A DNA stretch of 64,000 bases, taken from assembly GCA_963719325.1 (NCBI GenBank), contig CAVRBW010000024.1, positions 65,420-129,419 on the forward strand, in the 5' to 3' direction. Shown here in pieces: positions 7,097 to 16,081 of the stretch. A program made the position numbers and the translations under genes. The stretch is from DATBLE01 sp963719325. GTDB taxonomy: Bacteria; Actinomycetota; Thermoleophilia; Gaiellales; Gaiellaceae. Positions within the stretch are counted from its first letter, which is position 1. The number at the start of each line of letters is the position of its first letter. A model generated the notes under the pieces. It was given only the letters and a program-made list of their open reading frames with translations. It had not been told where the DNA came from and searched no databases.

Positions 7097-7594
7097 TTGC
7101 AGGAGATGCACATCTACGGCGTCAGCTTCGACATCGTCGGCAAGCAGCCGATCGTCCTGCTGAAGACCGCCGACGGGAACAAGTTCTTGCCGATCTGGAT
7201 CGGCCACCCCGAGGCGGCGGCGATCCTGATGAAGCTGCAGGGCGCCGAGACGCCGCGGCCGATGACGCACGACCTCGTCACGGCGATGCTCTCTCAGCTG
7301 GAGGCGCGGGTGACCAGGATCACGGTCACCGAGCTTCGCGACAACACGTTCTACGCGAGCATCACCATCCAGCAGGACGGCTCCGAGATCGAGATCGACT
7401 CGAGGCCCTCCGACGCGATCGCGCTGGCCGTCCGCGCCGAGGCGCCGATCTTCGCCGACGACCGCGTGATCGAGGAGTCGGCGATCGAGTTCGAGGGCGA
7501 AGAGGTGAACGAGGAGGAGATCGTCGACGAGTTCCGCAAGTTTCTCGACCAGGTCACGCCCGACGAGTTCGCGGTCGAGGACGGCGACGAGTAG
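7097..7594 (+). CDS. Bifunctional nuclease (BFN/DUF151) family protein
   Basis: Members of this family have RNase and DNase activity in plants; their bacterial role is less clear. The 165-residue product shows the conserved opening (GKQPIVLLKTADGNKFLPIWIG), HPEAAAI, PRPMTHDL and SRPSDAIALAVR, covering the whole domain, then an acidic C-terminus that may resemble a UvrB/C-binding motif. The TTG at 7097 is preferred because GCGAGG lies 8 bases upstream; ATG at 7106 is possible. It stands alone before a minus-strand block. Confidence 0.85.
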   Translation: MQEMHIYGVSFDIVGKQPIVLLKTADGNKFLPIWIGHPEAAAILMKLQGAETPRPMTHDLVTAMLSQLEARVTRITVTELRDNTFYASITIQQDGSEIEIDSRPSDAIALAVRAEAPIFADDRVIEESAIEFEGEEVNEEEIVDEFRKFLDQVTPDEFAVEDGDE

Positions 7595-7597
7595 GTA

Positions 7598-8083
7598 CTA
7601 GGGCCGGCCGAGCCACGAGAAGTAGACACGCTTCGTCGTGGCCGGGATCTCGATCAGGCGGTACGGGGACGTCAGCCGCGCCTCGCCGGGGTTACCGAGC
7701 GACGGGGTGATCTCGCGTGCCAGGACGCGAATGTCACCGCGCCGTTCGCGGACCCGCAGGACCTCGACCCCGTACCCCGTGCTCGATCGCGGCCCGGCGG
7801 CGACGAGGACGAGCCGGTAGCGTGAGAAGTCGATGCGCGGAACCGCCGGCGGGCTTCGCGGGAAGGTTCTCGCGAGATAGTGGACGACTTGCCGCCGTTT
7901 CCAGAACGACCGGGTGACGGACTTCGGCCACAGCACGGGCCCCATTCGAGCGGTGACGTCGATCCAGGGCACGGTCTTCGAGCTGCCTGTCTCGACGACC
8001 TGCGTCCACAGTGCGCCGCCTGCGATCGCGAGCACGACTGCACCGACCGCCGCGACGCTAAGCGATCGCGGTGGAGGCCTCAT
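7598..8083 (-). CDS. Exported protein with PrcB-like C-terminal domain
   Basis: The 161-residue product has an N-terminal hydrophobic anchor or signal (AAVGAVVLAIAGGALW). Its C-terminal half, with IDFSRYRLVLVAAGPRSSTGYGVEV and a closing TSPYRLIEIP, resembles the PrcB_C domain found in small secreted proteins linked to proteases. A TAGCGT -10-like element lies 8 bases before the ATG and overlaps the stop of the upstream L,D-transpeptidase gene. The function is not known; the domain call rests on pattern only. Confidence 0.6.
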   Translation of the reverse strand: MRPPPRSLSVAAVGAVVLAIAGGALWTQVVETGSSKTVPWIDVTARMGPVLWPKSVTRSFWKRRQVVHYLARTFPRSPPAVPRIDFSRYRLVLVAAGPRSSTGYGVEVLRVRERRGDIRVLAREITPSLGNPGEARLTSPYRLIEIPATTKRVYFSWLGRP

Positions 8084-8094
8084 GCGGCCTCACG

Positions 8095-9234
8095 CTAGTA
8101 GACGTAGACGGCTTCGCCGTACGGCTCCGACGGGAACAGCCGGTAGATCACGAAGTTCGGTACCCGAACGCAGCCGTGGGAGGCTGGATACGGCGGCACG
8201 GACGGGTTCCCGTGAATCGCGTACCCGCCCACGAAATACATCGGGTCGAGCAGGACGCCGAGCGGGCTGGGGTCGAATCCGACGACCTTGCGGTAGATGG
8301 CGAATCGCCCCTCGGGCGTGTGGTACCCGGCGATCCCGGCGGTCGAGACCGGCGAGATCAGGGCGATCGCTCCGTCTCGGACCAGGTAGAGAACCTGATG
8401 GGTCTTGTCGATCTCGATGTGGCCGCCGGGCTCCCTGTACCGTGGCTGCGGGATCCGAGGCGCCTCCAGCCTGGTCCAGAACGCCGTATCGACCGACCCG
8501 GTGCGCTCGAGGCCCTGCACCTTCTGGAAGGCGTAGACGCTCTGCACGAAGTCGTCCGAGAACGTCGAGGACAGTGACGGCACGACGTAGTGCAGCGCCG
8601 ACAGCCGGCGGGCGAGCTCGGCAACTGCCGCGCTGGTCGTCCCGACTGCCAGGTTGGGCGGACGAAGCATCGTGGCCAGCTCACGGGAGAGCGGCTCGAA
8701 GCCCGGCTTCGGAAGCGTGCTCACTCGCACCTGCAGCGGGCCAACCGCCGTGGTTCCGAGCGAGACCTGCGCTCTGCCCGGAAAGCTGCGGTCGAAGCCG
8801 ACCCGGCCGCTCCGGACCACCTGCACCCGCACTCGTCCGGCACTCGTCGGCTCGAGCGAGGCGACGAGGTGGAGCGGGGCGCCCGCCACCCGGCTGCCGA
8901 CCAGCTGGGTCTCGAGGCGAGGCCGGATCCGGACGGTCACCTCCGGCGAGCTCGTGTGAAGCCAGGCGACGTGGAACGGGCCCGGGTTCGCAATCCGCAC
9001 GGGGATGACGAAGCTCCCGTCGGCACGGACCGGCGCCGTGGCGACCAGGGTCGTTCCTCGCAACAGACGCACGCGTGCGTCCTTCGCATGCGGGCTGAGC
9101 CGACCGGCGAAATCGACCTTGTGGAGGTAGGTGGTGGCCTTCGGCGCCTTCAGGGTCAGTGCCGGGCCGGACTGCGCGGTCGACGAGGCGGGCCACGCGA
9201 GTACGACGATGATCACGGCAAACGCGCGGCGCAC
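8095..9234 (-). CDS. L,D-transpeptidase (YkuD) with peptidoglycan-binding domain
   Basis: Extracellular enzyme that makes 3-3 peptidoglycan crosslinks. It has a signal peptide (FAVIIVVLAWPASSTAQ), Ig-like beta regions, a peptidoglycan-binding-1-like segment (VAELARRLSALHYVVPSL ... VYAFQKVQGLERTG), and a C-terminal YkuD domain with the catalytic pattern YAIHGNPSV ... SHGCVRV. An ATG at 9246 is in frame, but TATGCT (9247-9242) lies exactly 7 bases before the GTG at 9234, so a leaderless start there (379 residues) is preferred. Confidence 0.88.
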   Translation of the reverse strand: MRRAFAVIIVVLAWPASSTAQSGPALTLKAPKATTYLHKVDFAGRLSPHAKDARVRLLRGTTLVATAPVRADGSFVIPVRIANPGPFHVAWLHTSSPEVTVRIRPRLETQLVGSRVAGAPLHLVASLEPTSAGRVRVQVVRSGRVGFDRSFPGRAQVSLGTTAVGPLQVRVSTLPKPGFEPLSRELATMLRPPNLAVGTTSAAVAELARRLSALHYVVPSLSSTFSDDFVQSVYAFQKVQGLERTGSVDTAFWTRLEAPRIPQPRYREPGGHIEIDKTHQVLYLVRDGAIALISPVSTAGIAGYHTPEGRFAIYRKVVGFDPSPLGVLLDPMYFVGGYAIHGNPSVPPYPASHGCVRVPNFVIYRLFPSEPYGEAVYVY

Positions 9235-9255
9235 CGAAACAAGCATAGACAGCGC

Positions 9256-9912
9256 TTATGTCGTCACAGACACGATCAGGGCGATCGCGTTGAACGCGGC
9301 GTGGATCGCAATTCCCGGGTAGACGCTGTCGGTACGAGAGCGAACGTACGCGAGGCCGGCCCCGAACACGATCAGGATCGGCAAGCCCTCGAGGAGGCCG
9401 TGTGCGAGCCCGAACGCGACCCCGATCCAGAGAATCGCCGTCAGCCGGCCGAGAGGTTGCAACAACGAGTAGCCGAGTCCTCGGAACATCAGCTCCTCGA
9501 CCACGGGCGCGACGGCGGCGAAGACGACGAAGTTGACGGCGAACGGCGTCGCCCGGTGCGGGTCCCAATCCGTCGGAGTCAGACCTTGCTCGCGACCAGG
9601 GTCGCTGTACGCGGACACGATCGCGCTGGTCAGATAGACGGCGGCGAACGCGGCGAGCGCCGTCGAGAGCACGCGCCGATACGACGAAGGTGCGCGCAGC
9701 GCGAGGAGCTCGACGTGCGGCCGAGCGATCGCGAGCACCACCGCGAGGATGATCGCGTACTGGATCAAGCCCGAGACGGCGGTCGAGTACTGGTACGCGG
9801 CGTCCTTTGGGGGCTTGCCCCCTGCCGCCCGGGACGCATAACCGAGAAGCGTGAGCAGCGAGACGAGCGCGATCCAGGCGGTCAGACGCCCCCGGTCGAG
9901 GCGTGCCGTCAC
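9256..9912 (-). CDS. CPBP-family intramembrane metalloprotease
   Basis: Multi-span membrane protein with the Abi/CPBP motifs: VVEELMFRG (EExxxR), FGLAHGLLEG and HAAFNAIA. Relatives cleave membrane proteins such as prenylated CAAX substrates or serve in stress and immunity. The GTG at 9912 overlaps the stop of the HAD gene (GTGA); a GTG at 9918 is also possible. It is part of a minus-strand series with the HAD and substrate-binding genes, but no shared pathway is evident. Confidence 0.85.
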   Translation of the reverse strand: MTARLDRGRLTAWIALVSLLTLLGYASRAAGGKPPKDAAYQYSTAVSGLIQYAIILAVVLAIARPHVELLALRAPSSYRRVLSTALAAFAAVYLTSAIVSAYSDPGREQGLTPTDWDPHRATPFAVNFVVFAAVAPVVEELMFRGLGYSLLQPLGRLTAILWIGVAFGLAHGLLEGLPILIVFGAGLAYVRSRTDSVYPGIAIHAAFNAIALIVSVTT

Positions 9913-10541
9913 GTCCACCCCCGGAACGCGGCCGCGAGCGGCGCCGGGGCAAAGTGCATCCCGGCGGCGCGCGCGCCTTCCTCGTCCTCCGGTTCGTCGC
10001 CGACGTGCAGCGCTCGTCTCGGGTCGACCCCCAGCCGCTCGAGCGCCAGCCGAAACACCGCCGGATCGGGCTTTGGTGCGCCTGCCTCGGCGGTGGTCAC
10101 GATCGCCCTGAAGAGCGATGCGGCTCCGATCCGCTCGAGCAGCTCGGCCAGGCCGATGTCCCAGTTCGAGACGACCGCGACCTCGAGCCCGCGGCTGCGT
10201 AGCGCGGCTGCGGTCTCGAGTGCTCCGGGCATCGGCTCCAGCACGATGGAGGCCATGAACGCCTCGACGAACGATTCGGCGGCCAGATCGGCATCCGCGG
10301 CTTCGAGAAAGACGCGGGCACACTCGAGCCGGAGCGCCGCCAGTGTCTCCGGGTCGCGGCCGCTGGCTGCCCTCGGCCGGTAGTAGGCAACCTCTGCTGC
10401 GAATGCCTCCCGGACGTCGTCCAGGCTCCGCTCGAGCCCGCGCTCTCGCAGAGCTTGCGCGAGCGGTGGTACCGGATCGAGCAACCGGACGAGCGTGCCG
10501 AAACCGTCGACCGTGACGGCGTCGAGCTCAGCGAAACGCAT
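9909..10541 (-). CDS. HAD-IA family hydrolase (haloacid dehalogenase-like)
   Basis: The 210-residue product has motif I as VDGFGTLV (DxxGT form seen in haloacid dehalogenases, with the second Asp replaced by Phe), motif II VVSNWD, and motifs III/IV APKPDPAVF and LHVGDEPEDEEGARAAGM. It is likely a phosphatase or dehalogenase of small molecules; the substrate cannot be read. Its ATG at 10541 overlaps the 3' end of the substrate-binding protein gene by 14 bases. Confidence 0.82.
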   Translation of the reverse strand: MRFAELDAVTVDGFGTLVRLLDPVPPLAQALRERGLERSLDDVREAFAAEVAYYRPRAASGRDPETLAALRLECARVFLEAADADLAAESFVEAFMASIVLEPMPGALETAAALRSRGLEVAVVSNWDIGLAELLERIGAASLFRAIVTTAEAGAPKPDPAVFRLALERLGVDPRRALHVGDEPEDEEGARAAGMHFAPAPLAAAFRGWT

Positions 10542-11379
10542 TCGGATGGAGCAGATGGGCGAGCTGGACGAGTCCCTGTCCGATCTGTGGCCCGGCCTGA
10601 AGGAGGTTCACGTCCACGGTGCCGAAGCGTTTCTGTCGAACGGCCTTCAGCTTTCGCAGCTTCGGGTTACGACGCAGATCGGCAAGCGTGAGCATCGAGT
10701 CCGATGTCGCCAGGTAGACGTCCGGGTCGAGCTCGAGCAGGTCGGCGGGCTCGATCGGCCCTGCCGATGCCGATTCTCCCCCGACGTTCTGTCCGTGCGC
10801 CTCACGGATCATGTCGCCGATGAGCGATTGATCGGAGACGGTGGTGAAGAACCCGGTGTCGACGAAGACCTTGACGTGAGGGACGCCGACGAGCCGCGCG
10901 GCCACCGCCCGGCGCTGCGTCTCGATCTTCCGCACGAGTGCCCGTGCCGTCACGGGCCGGTCCGTCAGCAGGCCGAGCTCTGTGATCGCACGCTCGACTT
11001 GGCGGATCGAGTCACCCTGGACGGTGTAGACGCCGGCGTGAGTGAGGGACACCGCACGCGAGAGGTTGCGCTCGTCGGTGTCCTCGGCCGCGACGATCAG
11101 GTCGGGCTTTGCCCGGCGCAGCGCGGCGAAGTCGATCTCGCCGGAGGGCGGAGGTCCGACGATGCGTGTCCCCGCTCCCAGTGCCCGCACCAGTGACTCG
11201 GCAGACATGTCGAGGACGGCGATCCGCTCGGCCGGCCCCGTGGCGACGAGCGGGCGCTCGGCCGATTGCACGGTCACGGGATAGAGGCGAGCCGACGTTC
11301 CGGTCGGCTCGGCCCGCTCTCCGCAAGCAGTCGTCGCGAGCAGGACGACCGCCGTCAGCGCCAGCGCTACGCGACCCAT
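10528..11379 (-). CDS. ABC transporter substrate-binding lipoprotein (BtuF/FepB-like)
   Basis: Lipoprotein signal with lipobox LLATTAC, then a periplasmic-binding fold of the metal-chelate type: IAVLDMSAESLVRALGAGTRIVG, IDFAALRRAKPDLIVAAED, and VYLATSDSMLTLADLRRNP. Such proteins bind vitamin B12 or iron-siderophore complexes. No permease or ATPase lies nearby, so it either serves a distant transporter or has another role. ATG at 11379 gives 283 residues and overlaps the upstream membrane gene. Confidence 0.75.
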   Translation of the reverse strand: MGRVALALTAVVLLATTACGERAEPTGTSARLYPVTVQSAERPLVATGPAERIAVLDMSAESLVRALGAGTRIVGPPPSGEIDFAALRRAKPDLIVAAEDTDERNLSRAVSLTHAGVYTVQGDSIRQVERAITELGLLTDRPVTARALVRKIETQRRAVAARLVGVPHVKVFVDTGFFTTVSDQSLIGDMIREAHGQNVGGESASAGPIEPADLLELDPDVYLATSDSMLTLADLRRNPKLRKLKAVRQKRFGTVDVNLLQAGPQIGQGLVQLAHLLHPNAFR

Positions 11380-12680
11380 TGCCAGAGCGCCCACTGAGTC
11401 ACAGCGACTCCGAGCATGATCGAGCTGATCACGAGAATCGCCGTGTGCGTGCGGGGGCGACCGCCGAGGGCAGCGAGTGCAAGGAAGCATGGAAACAGGA
11501 CGAGCCCGAACCGCGGCAGCGAGAGCAGCGGCCACCGCGCGCTCGGCGCGCTCAACGGTATCGCCAGGCTGATCGCACAGAACAAGCCGTACGGCGCGCC
11601 GAAGCGCCGCCAGGCGATGACGGTCAAGCAGGCGAGGAGAACGAGAAAGACGAGCGCCTCGAGGTTGACCGCTGCGGCTCGCATCGGGTCCGTGTCTTGG
11701 ACCGGCGTCCAGTACGCGTGGGTATGCGAGCCGGAGACGAGCTGCTCGACGCCGGCCCAGCCGGAGCGCAGGCCGTCCCAGAGACCTCCGAACGGGCCGG
11801 CTGAAGAGAGATGCCGGTTCCAGAAGCCCTGCGCCCTGGTGAACGCGAATGCGTCACCGCGATCGACCTGGAGGTAGAGCGGGTAGGCGGAAAAGATGAT
11901 CGGCGCCACTCCGAGACCGAGCAGAGCCCGCCCGCGTTCGGGGCGTCGCCAGGCCATCAGGGCGAGCGCGGGCAGCAGAGCGACGCCCGAGATGCGGGTC
12001 AGCACGGCCAGGCCGGACGCCGTCCCCGCGCCGAGCCAGCGCTGGCGTTCTGCGAGGAGAAAGGCAGCAAGCGCGAGCGCCAGGAACAGCGACTCGCTGT
12101 AGACGGCCTGGAGGAAGAGGCTCATCGGAAAGACCGCAAGGTAGAGGACGGCGCGTCTCGCACCCTCGGCTCCCAGCCGATCTTCGGCAAGGCGATGCAG
12201 CAGCACGAACGAGACCAGCGTGGCGCCGAGCGACACGAGGATCCCCGCGAGCACGTAGTGCCCGCCGAGGGCCCTCCCGATCCCGGCGAGTGTCAACGGG
12301 TACAGCGGGTAGAAGGCCGAGGCGGCGCCGGATGCGGCGCCGTATCCGTGCTCGGCAATGCGGAGGAACCAGACGCTGTCCCAACGGGCCCAGACGTCGG
12401 TGACCCAACCCAGATCCCGGGTCAAGGAAGGATCGTCCCAGCGCGCCGCGCGGGGATGCTGGTTCGGCTCGAAGACGAGCCACGCGAACAGCGCGGCAGC
12501 CCAGATCGCGGCCCGGCTCCAGGCGAAGACGGCAAACGCCGGGCCCCGTGTTGACGGGACCCGTAGCTCCGCGAGACGTGCGCGCCCCCGGGGTCGCCCC
12601 GGTTGTCCGGCCGGGCGTCGCCGACTTTGCCGGCGGCGCTTCCAGGCTCGCGGTTCCAGAACCCGTTGACCGGCGCTCAC
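11367..12680 (-). CDS. Integral membrane mannosyltransferase-like protein (PIG-V type)
   Basis: Polytopic protein with an early loop RWDSVWFLRIAEHGYG and FYPLYPL, the pattern of PIG-V/GPI mannosyltransferase-II-like proteins; substrates are probably polyprenyl-phosphate sugars. The only convincing start is GTG at 12680, 9 bases after TATGAT on the minus strand. This start means the first ~45 residues include an Arg-rich stretch encoded by the repeat at 12611-12647, not expected in the family. Further spans run to WALWQWVA at the end. Confidence 0.65.
   Translation of the reverse strand: MSAGQRVLEPRAWKRRRQSRRRPAGQPGRPRGRARLAELRVPSTRGPAFAVFAWSRAAIWAAALFAWLVFEPNQHPRAARWDDPSLTRDLGWVTDVWARWDSVWFLRIAEHGYGAASGAASAFYPLYPLTLAGIGRALGGHYVLAGILVSLGATLVSFVLLHRLAEDRLGAEGARRAVLYLAVFPMSLFLQAVYSESLFLALALAAFLLAERQRWLGAGTASGLAVLTRISGVALLPALALMAWRRPERGRALLGLGVAPIIFSAYPLYLQVDRGDAFAFTRAQGFWNRHLSSAGPFGGLWDGLRSGWAGVEQLVSGSHTHAYWTPVQDTDPMRAAAVNLEALVFLVLLACLTVIAWRRFGAPYGLFCAISLAIPLSAPSARWPLLSLPRFGLVLFPCFLALAALGGRPRTHTAILVISSIMLGVAVTQWALWQWVA
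12611..12647 (-). repeat. 37-bp hairpin repeat, copy B
   Basis: Inverted relative to copy A at 2707-2743, 34 of 37 bases equal, with the same small stem-loop core (GCCGGC-AAA-GTCGGC). It lies in the 5' coding part of the mannosyltransferase-like gene. Confidence 0.6.
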
Positions 12681-12704
12681 GAGGCCCCGATCATACTTTC
12701 GACG

Positions 12705-13100
12705 GTGCAACGCCGATTCTCTCCCGACGAGGCCAACGACGCCCTTCCCCGGGTGCGATCTCTGGTCGAGGAGATGGTTGCGGCAAAGCGGTTGCTCGAC
12801 GAGGCGCAAGAGCGCGGGGACGAGGCTTCACGAAGCATCAGCGGAAACGGGGGCGGCATTCAACCCCATGAGCTCGGCGCGCTGCACGACGACGTGGAGC
12901 GCCGCGCCGGAGAGCTCGCCGCGATCGTGGCGCAGATCGAGGAGCTCGGGGTGCTCGTGAAGGACCTCGACAACGGGCTCGTCGACTTCCCCTCCCTGCG
13001 AGACGGCGAGGAGGTTCTCCTGTGCTGGCAGCTCGGTGAAGAGAGCGTGAGCTTCTGGCACGGCCCCTCCGACGGCTTCGCCGGACGGCAGCCGCTCTGA
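12705..13100 (+). CDS. DUF2203 domain protein
   Basis: The 131-residue product begins QRRFSPDEANDALPRVRSLVEEM and ends with a VDFPSLRDGEEVLLCWQLGE segment, both typical of DUF2203, a small helical family of unknown function. CATACT (12692-12697) lies 7 bases before the GTG at 12705 and there is no Shine-Dalgarno sequence, so the mRNA is probably leaderless; longer in-frame starts fall in the divergent gene. Function unknown. Confidence 0.82.
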   Translation: MQRRFSPDEANDALPRVRSLVEEMVAAKRLLDEAQERGDEASRSISGNGGGIQPHELGALHDDVERRAGELAAIVAQIEELGVLVKDLDNGLVDFPSLRDGEEVLLCWQLGEESVSFWHGPSDGFAGRQPL

Positions 13101-13148
13101 GAGCTCTGAGGATTACGACCCGTGCAGGTCGAATAGGAACAGTTGGAT

Positions 13149-13874
13149 ATGCACCACTGGGAGCGATTTGCGGTTCTGGGCGGCGTCGTGCTCGGCAGCT
13201 TCCTGCTTGCCCAGCTGCTCGACATGCGCATCCGCCACCGGCATCTGCCGGCCGGCGCCGAGACGCGGTACCGGGTCCTGCGCCGGAGCATGATGAGCGC
13301 GATCGTCTTCATCGCCCTGCTCTCCGGCCTGTTGGTGATCCCGCAGGTGCGGGCCGTTGCCGGGGCGTTGCTGGCGTCGGGCGCCGTCATCGTGCTGACG
13401 TTCGGCTTCGCCGCGCAGAGGACGATGGCAAACTTTGCCGCAGGTCTACTGATCGCGTTCACTCAGCCGTTGCGGCTCGGCGACCGGATCGTGGTCGAGG
13501 ACGTCGAAGGCGTCGTCGAGGAGATTCGGTTGACGTTCACCTTCGTCCACGCCGACGACGACACGAGGTTCGTGATCCCGAACGAGAAACTGGTGTCCGG
13601 CATCATCCGAAACTCGACGATCCTCACGAGAGCGCAGCGCGCCGAGATCACGGTGCAGGTTCCGCTGGACTCCGACCTCGAGAACGTCGTCGAGCTTCTG
13701 CGCGGCGAGTGCACGGACGAGGGTGAGCCCGAGGTCTTCGTCAGCAGCTTCGCGGAACGCGCGACCGTGACGATGCGGATGCGCGCGGAGGATCCGGCCG
13801 ACGCCGACCGGATTCGACGTGAGCTCCGTCTGCGGGCACACCGGCGCCTCCGAGCGGCCGGAGTCTTCGAGTGA
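13149..13874 (+). CDS. MscS-family mechanosensitive channel
   Basis: Releases solutes on hypo-osmotic shock. The 241-residue product has three hydrophobic N-terminal spans, a pore helix region with LTFGFAAQRTMANFAAGLLIAF, the MscS beta domain start PLRLGDRIVVEDVEGVVEEI, then FVIPNEKLVSGIIRN. It is a compact member. AGGAAC precedes ATG 13149 by about 9 bases; TTG at 13143 is an alternative. The stop overlaps the next start (GTGA), tying it to the penicillin-binding protein. Confidence 0.88.
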   Translation: MHHWERFAVLGGVVLGSFLLAQLLDMRIRHRHLPAGAETRYRVLRRSMMSAIVFIALLSGLLVIPQVRAVAGALLASGAVIVLTFGFAAQRTMANFAAGLLIAFTQPLRLGDRIVVEDVEGVVEEIRLTFTFVHADDDTRFVIPNEKLVSGIIRNSTILTRAQRAEITVQVPLDSDLENVVELLRGECTDEGEPEVFVSSFAERATVTMRMRAEDPADADRIRRELRLRAHRRLRAAGVFE

Positions 13875-16081
13875 CGAAGACCCGGGGGCGCGGTCCCGAC
13901 GACCTGCCGAACGGGGGGAGGCGGCGCCGGCTGAGGGCGCGGGGCCGCCGTCACGGCCGCCGCAACGCGGTTACGGTCGTGCTCGTCGTCATCTTCGGGA
14001 TCCCGGTTGCGTTGATCCTCGCCGGCCTGGGCGCGACGGCTGCATTCAAGTCGAGCTGCTCGCTGTCCGCGCTTCAGCCCGTGTCGATCGGTCAGAACTC
14101 GTTCGCCTATGCCGCCGACGGAACGCTGCTCGGGTCGATCCCGGCCGAGCGAAACCGTCAACCCGTACCGCTCTCCCAGATCAACCCCTGGATGGCGAGA
14201 GCAGCGATCGCGGTCGAGGATCGGCGGTTCTACGAGCACGGCGGCGTGGACTACGAAGGCATCTTTCGGGCGGCGTGGCGCGACCTGACGGCGGGCCGCG
14301 TCGTCGAGGGTGGATCGACGATCACACAGCAGCTCGTCCGCAACCTCTACATCTCGCGGGAGCGCACCTTCGAGCGGAAGATCAAAGAGGCGTGCCTGGC
14401 GATCAAGCTCAGCAGAGCCTGGTCGAAGGACAGAATCCTCGCCGCCTGGATGAACCAGGTGTACTTCGGCAACCATGCCTACGGAGTCGAAGCGGCAGCG
14501 CAGACGTACTTCTCCAAGCCTGCCGAGGACCTGAATCTCATGGAGGCGGCACTGCTCGCCGGCCTCCCTCAGGCCCCTTCGCTCTACGACCCGATCGCTC
14601 ATCCCGACGCCGCGTTCGCACGGCGCACGGAGGTTCTGAAGGCGCTCTACGACAACGGCGACATCTCCTTCTATCGCTACCGCGCGGCACTGGGCGATCG
14701 GAGTCTTCACCTCAAGCCAGGCAAGCTCTACACGCGGATCCGGGAACCGTACTTCTTCGGCTACGTCCGTGACCAGCTGATTGCCAAGTACGGTGTGGCA
14801 ACGGTCCAGTCGGGCGGCCTGCGCGTCTATACGACGATCGACCCGGCCTTCCAGCGTGCTGCGAGCGACGCGATCAGACAGACGCTCTACCTGAAGGACG
14901 ATCCGGCCGCGGCGCTCGTTTCGATCAACCCGGCGAACGGGGCGATCCGGGCGATGACCGCGGTCTATCCGGGCCGGGCGCAGAACCAGTTCAACCTCGT
15001 CGCCCAGGCCCGGCGCCAGGCGGGCTCGACGTTCAAGGCGTTCGTGCTCACCGAAGCGGTTCGCCAGGGAATCAACCCGGCGTCGGCGACGTACTACTCG
15101 GCTCCGTTCCGCTACCAACCCGACCCGGGCATCAAGCCGTGGGAGGTCTCCACCTACAGCCATACCTACTCTGGGTTGATCTCGGTCCAGCAGGCGACGC
15201 TTCAGTCGGACAACACCGTCTATGCGCAGCTCACCCTCGACGTCGGCCCCGAGAACGTCGCCAACATGGCGCACCGGCTCGGCGTCAAGAGTCCGCTCGA
15301 GCCCGTCCCGTCGATCGGCCTCGGCTCGAACGCGGTTTCACCGCTCGACATGGCCTCTGCCTACGCGACCCTGGCGGCCGGCGGCGTCTACTCGCAGCCC
15401 ATGGCGATTCGCAAGGTGATCCTCGCCGGCGGGAAGGAGGACGACAAAGCCGGGTGGGGCCACGCGGCCCGGAAGCGCGTCATCCCCGACGGTGTCGCCT
15501 ACACCGTGACGAAGATCCTGGAGCAGAACGTGCTCTACGGCACCGGCACGCGGGCGAACTTCGGACGGCCCGCGGCGGGCAAGACCGGGACGACCGATGA
15601 TCACGCCGACGCCTGGTTCTGCGGCTACCTGCCGAACCTCATGGCGGCGGTGTGGGTCGGCTACCCCCGGGCGGAGATCCCGATGGAGAACGTCCACGGC
15701 ATCGCGGTCGCCGGCGGCAGCTTTCCGGCTGAGATCTGGCGTCTGTTCATGGAGCGGGTGATGCGCTATTCGCCGCCCCGCGACTTCCCGGAGCCGAGGT
15801 CGTACCCGGAGTGGAAGTACTTCCAGCGAGGCAAGTACGCGATCCAGTACATCGCCCCTCCGACGACGAGCTCGACGACCACCGAAGGGACTACGGCCAC
15901 GACCGCCGACGGGACGACAGCCGAGGCGACGACGGAGCAACAGGTCACCGTCCCTCAGGAGACGACGGTCGGGATCAGCACGCCGCCGGCGACCTCGTCC
16001 CCGGCGACGACGGAACCGCCACCTACAGAGCCGCCGCCGGCCGAGGTACCGGCGACGACAGCCGGACCGACGCCTCCGTAG
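13871..16081 (+). CDS. Class A penicillin-binding protein (transglycosylase/transpeptidase)
   Basis: Makes and crosslinks glycan strands on the outer face of the membrane. After a basic cytoplasmic head and one membrane span, the GT51 domain shows EDRRFYEHGGVDYEG (about residue 116) and GGSTITQQLVRNLY; the transpeptidase domain shows GSTFKAF (about 385), SDN (about 446) and KTGTT (about 570). The 736-residue chain ends with a ~90-residue Thr/Pro-rich tail. The GTG overlaps the mscS stop, and its own stop overlaps the next GTG. Confidence 0.95.
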   Translation: MTKTRGRGPDDLPNGGRRRRLRARGRRHGRRNAVTVVLVVIFGIPVALILAGLGATAAFKSSCSLSALQPVSIGQNSFAYAADGTLLGSIPAERNRQPVPLSQINPWMARAAIAVEDRRFYEHGGVDYEGIFRAAWRDLTAGRVVEGGSTITQQLVRNLYISRERTFERKIKEACLAIKLSRAWSKDRILAAWMNQVYFGNHAYGVEAAAQTYFSKPAEDLNLMEAALLAGLPQAPSLYDPIAHPDAAFARRTEVLKALYDNGDISFYRYRAALGDRSLHLKPGKLYTRIREPYFFGYVRDQLIAKYGVATVQSGGLRVYTTIDPAFQRAASDAIRQTLYLKDDPAAALVSINPANGAIRAMTAVYPGRAQNQFNLVAQARRQAGSTFKAFVLTEAVRQGINPASATYYSAPFRYQPDPGIKPWEVSTYSHTYSGLISVQQATLQSDNTVYAQLTLDVGPENVANMAHRLGVKSPLEPVPSIGLGSNAVSPLDMASAYATLAAGGVYSQPMAIRKVILAGGKEDDKAGWGHAARKRVIPDGVAYTVTKILEQNVLYGTGTRANFGRPAAGKTGTTDDHADAWFCGYLPNLMAAVWVGYPRAEIPMENVHGIAVAGGSFPAEIWRLFMERVMRYSPPRDFPEPRSYPEWKYFQRGKYAIQYIAPPTTSSTTTEGTTATTADGTTAEATTEQQVTVPQETTVGISTPPATSSPATTEPPPTEPPPAEVPATTAGPTPP

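Noticed and set aside
6697..7113. Minus-strand open frame of 138 codons over tRNA-Ile and repeat copy 2
   Set aside because: It is antisense to the tRNA; its RGFEPRTSALSERRSNRLS end is the reverse complement of the tRNA, a well-known spurious peptide.
8590..10383. 597-codon plus-strand frame
   Set aside because: Antisense to the L,D-transpeptidase, CPBP and HAD genes, with no recognisable domain.
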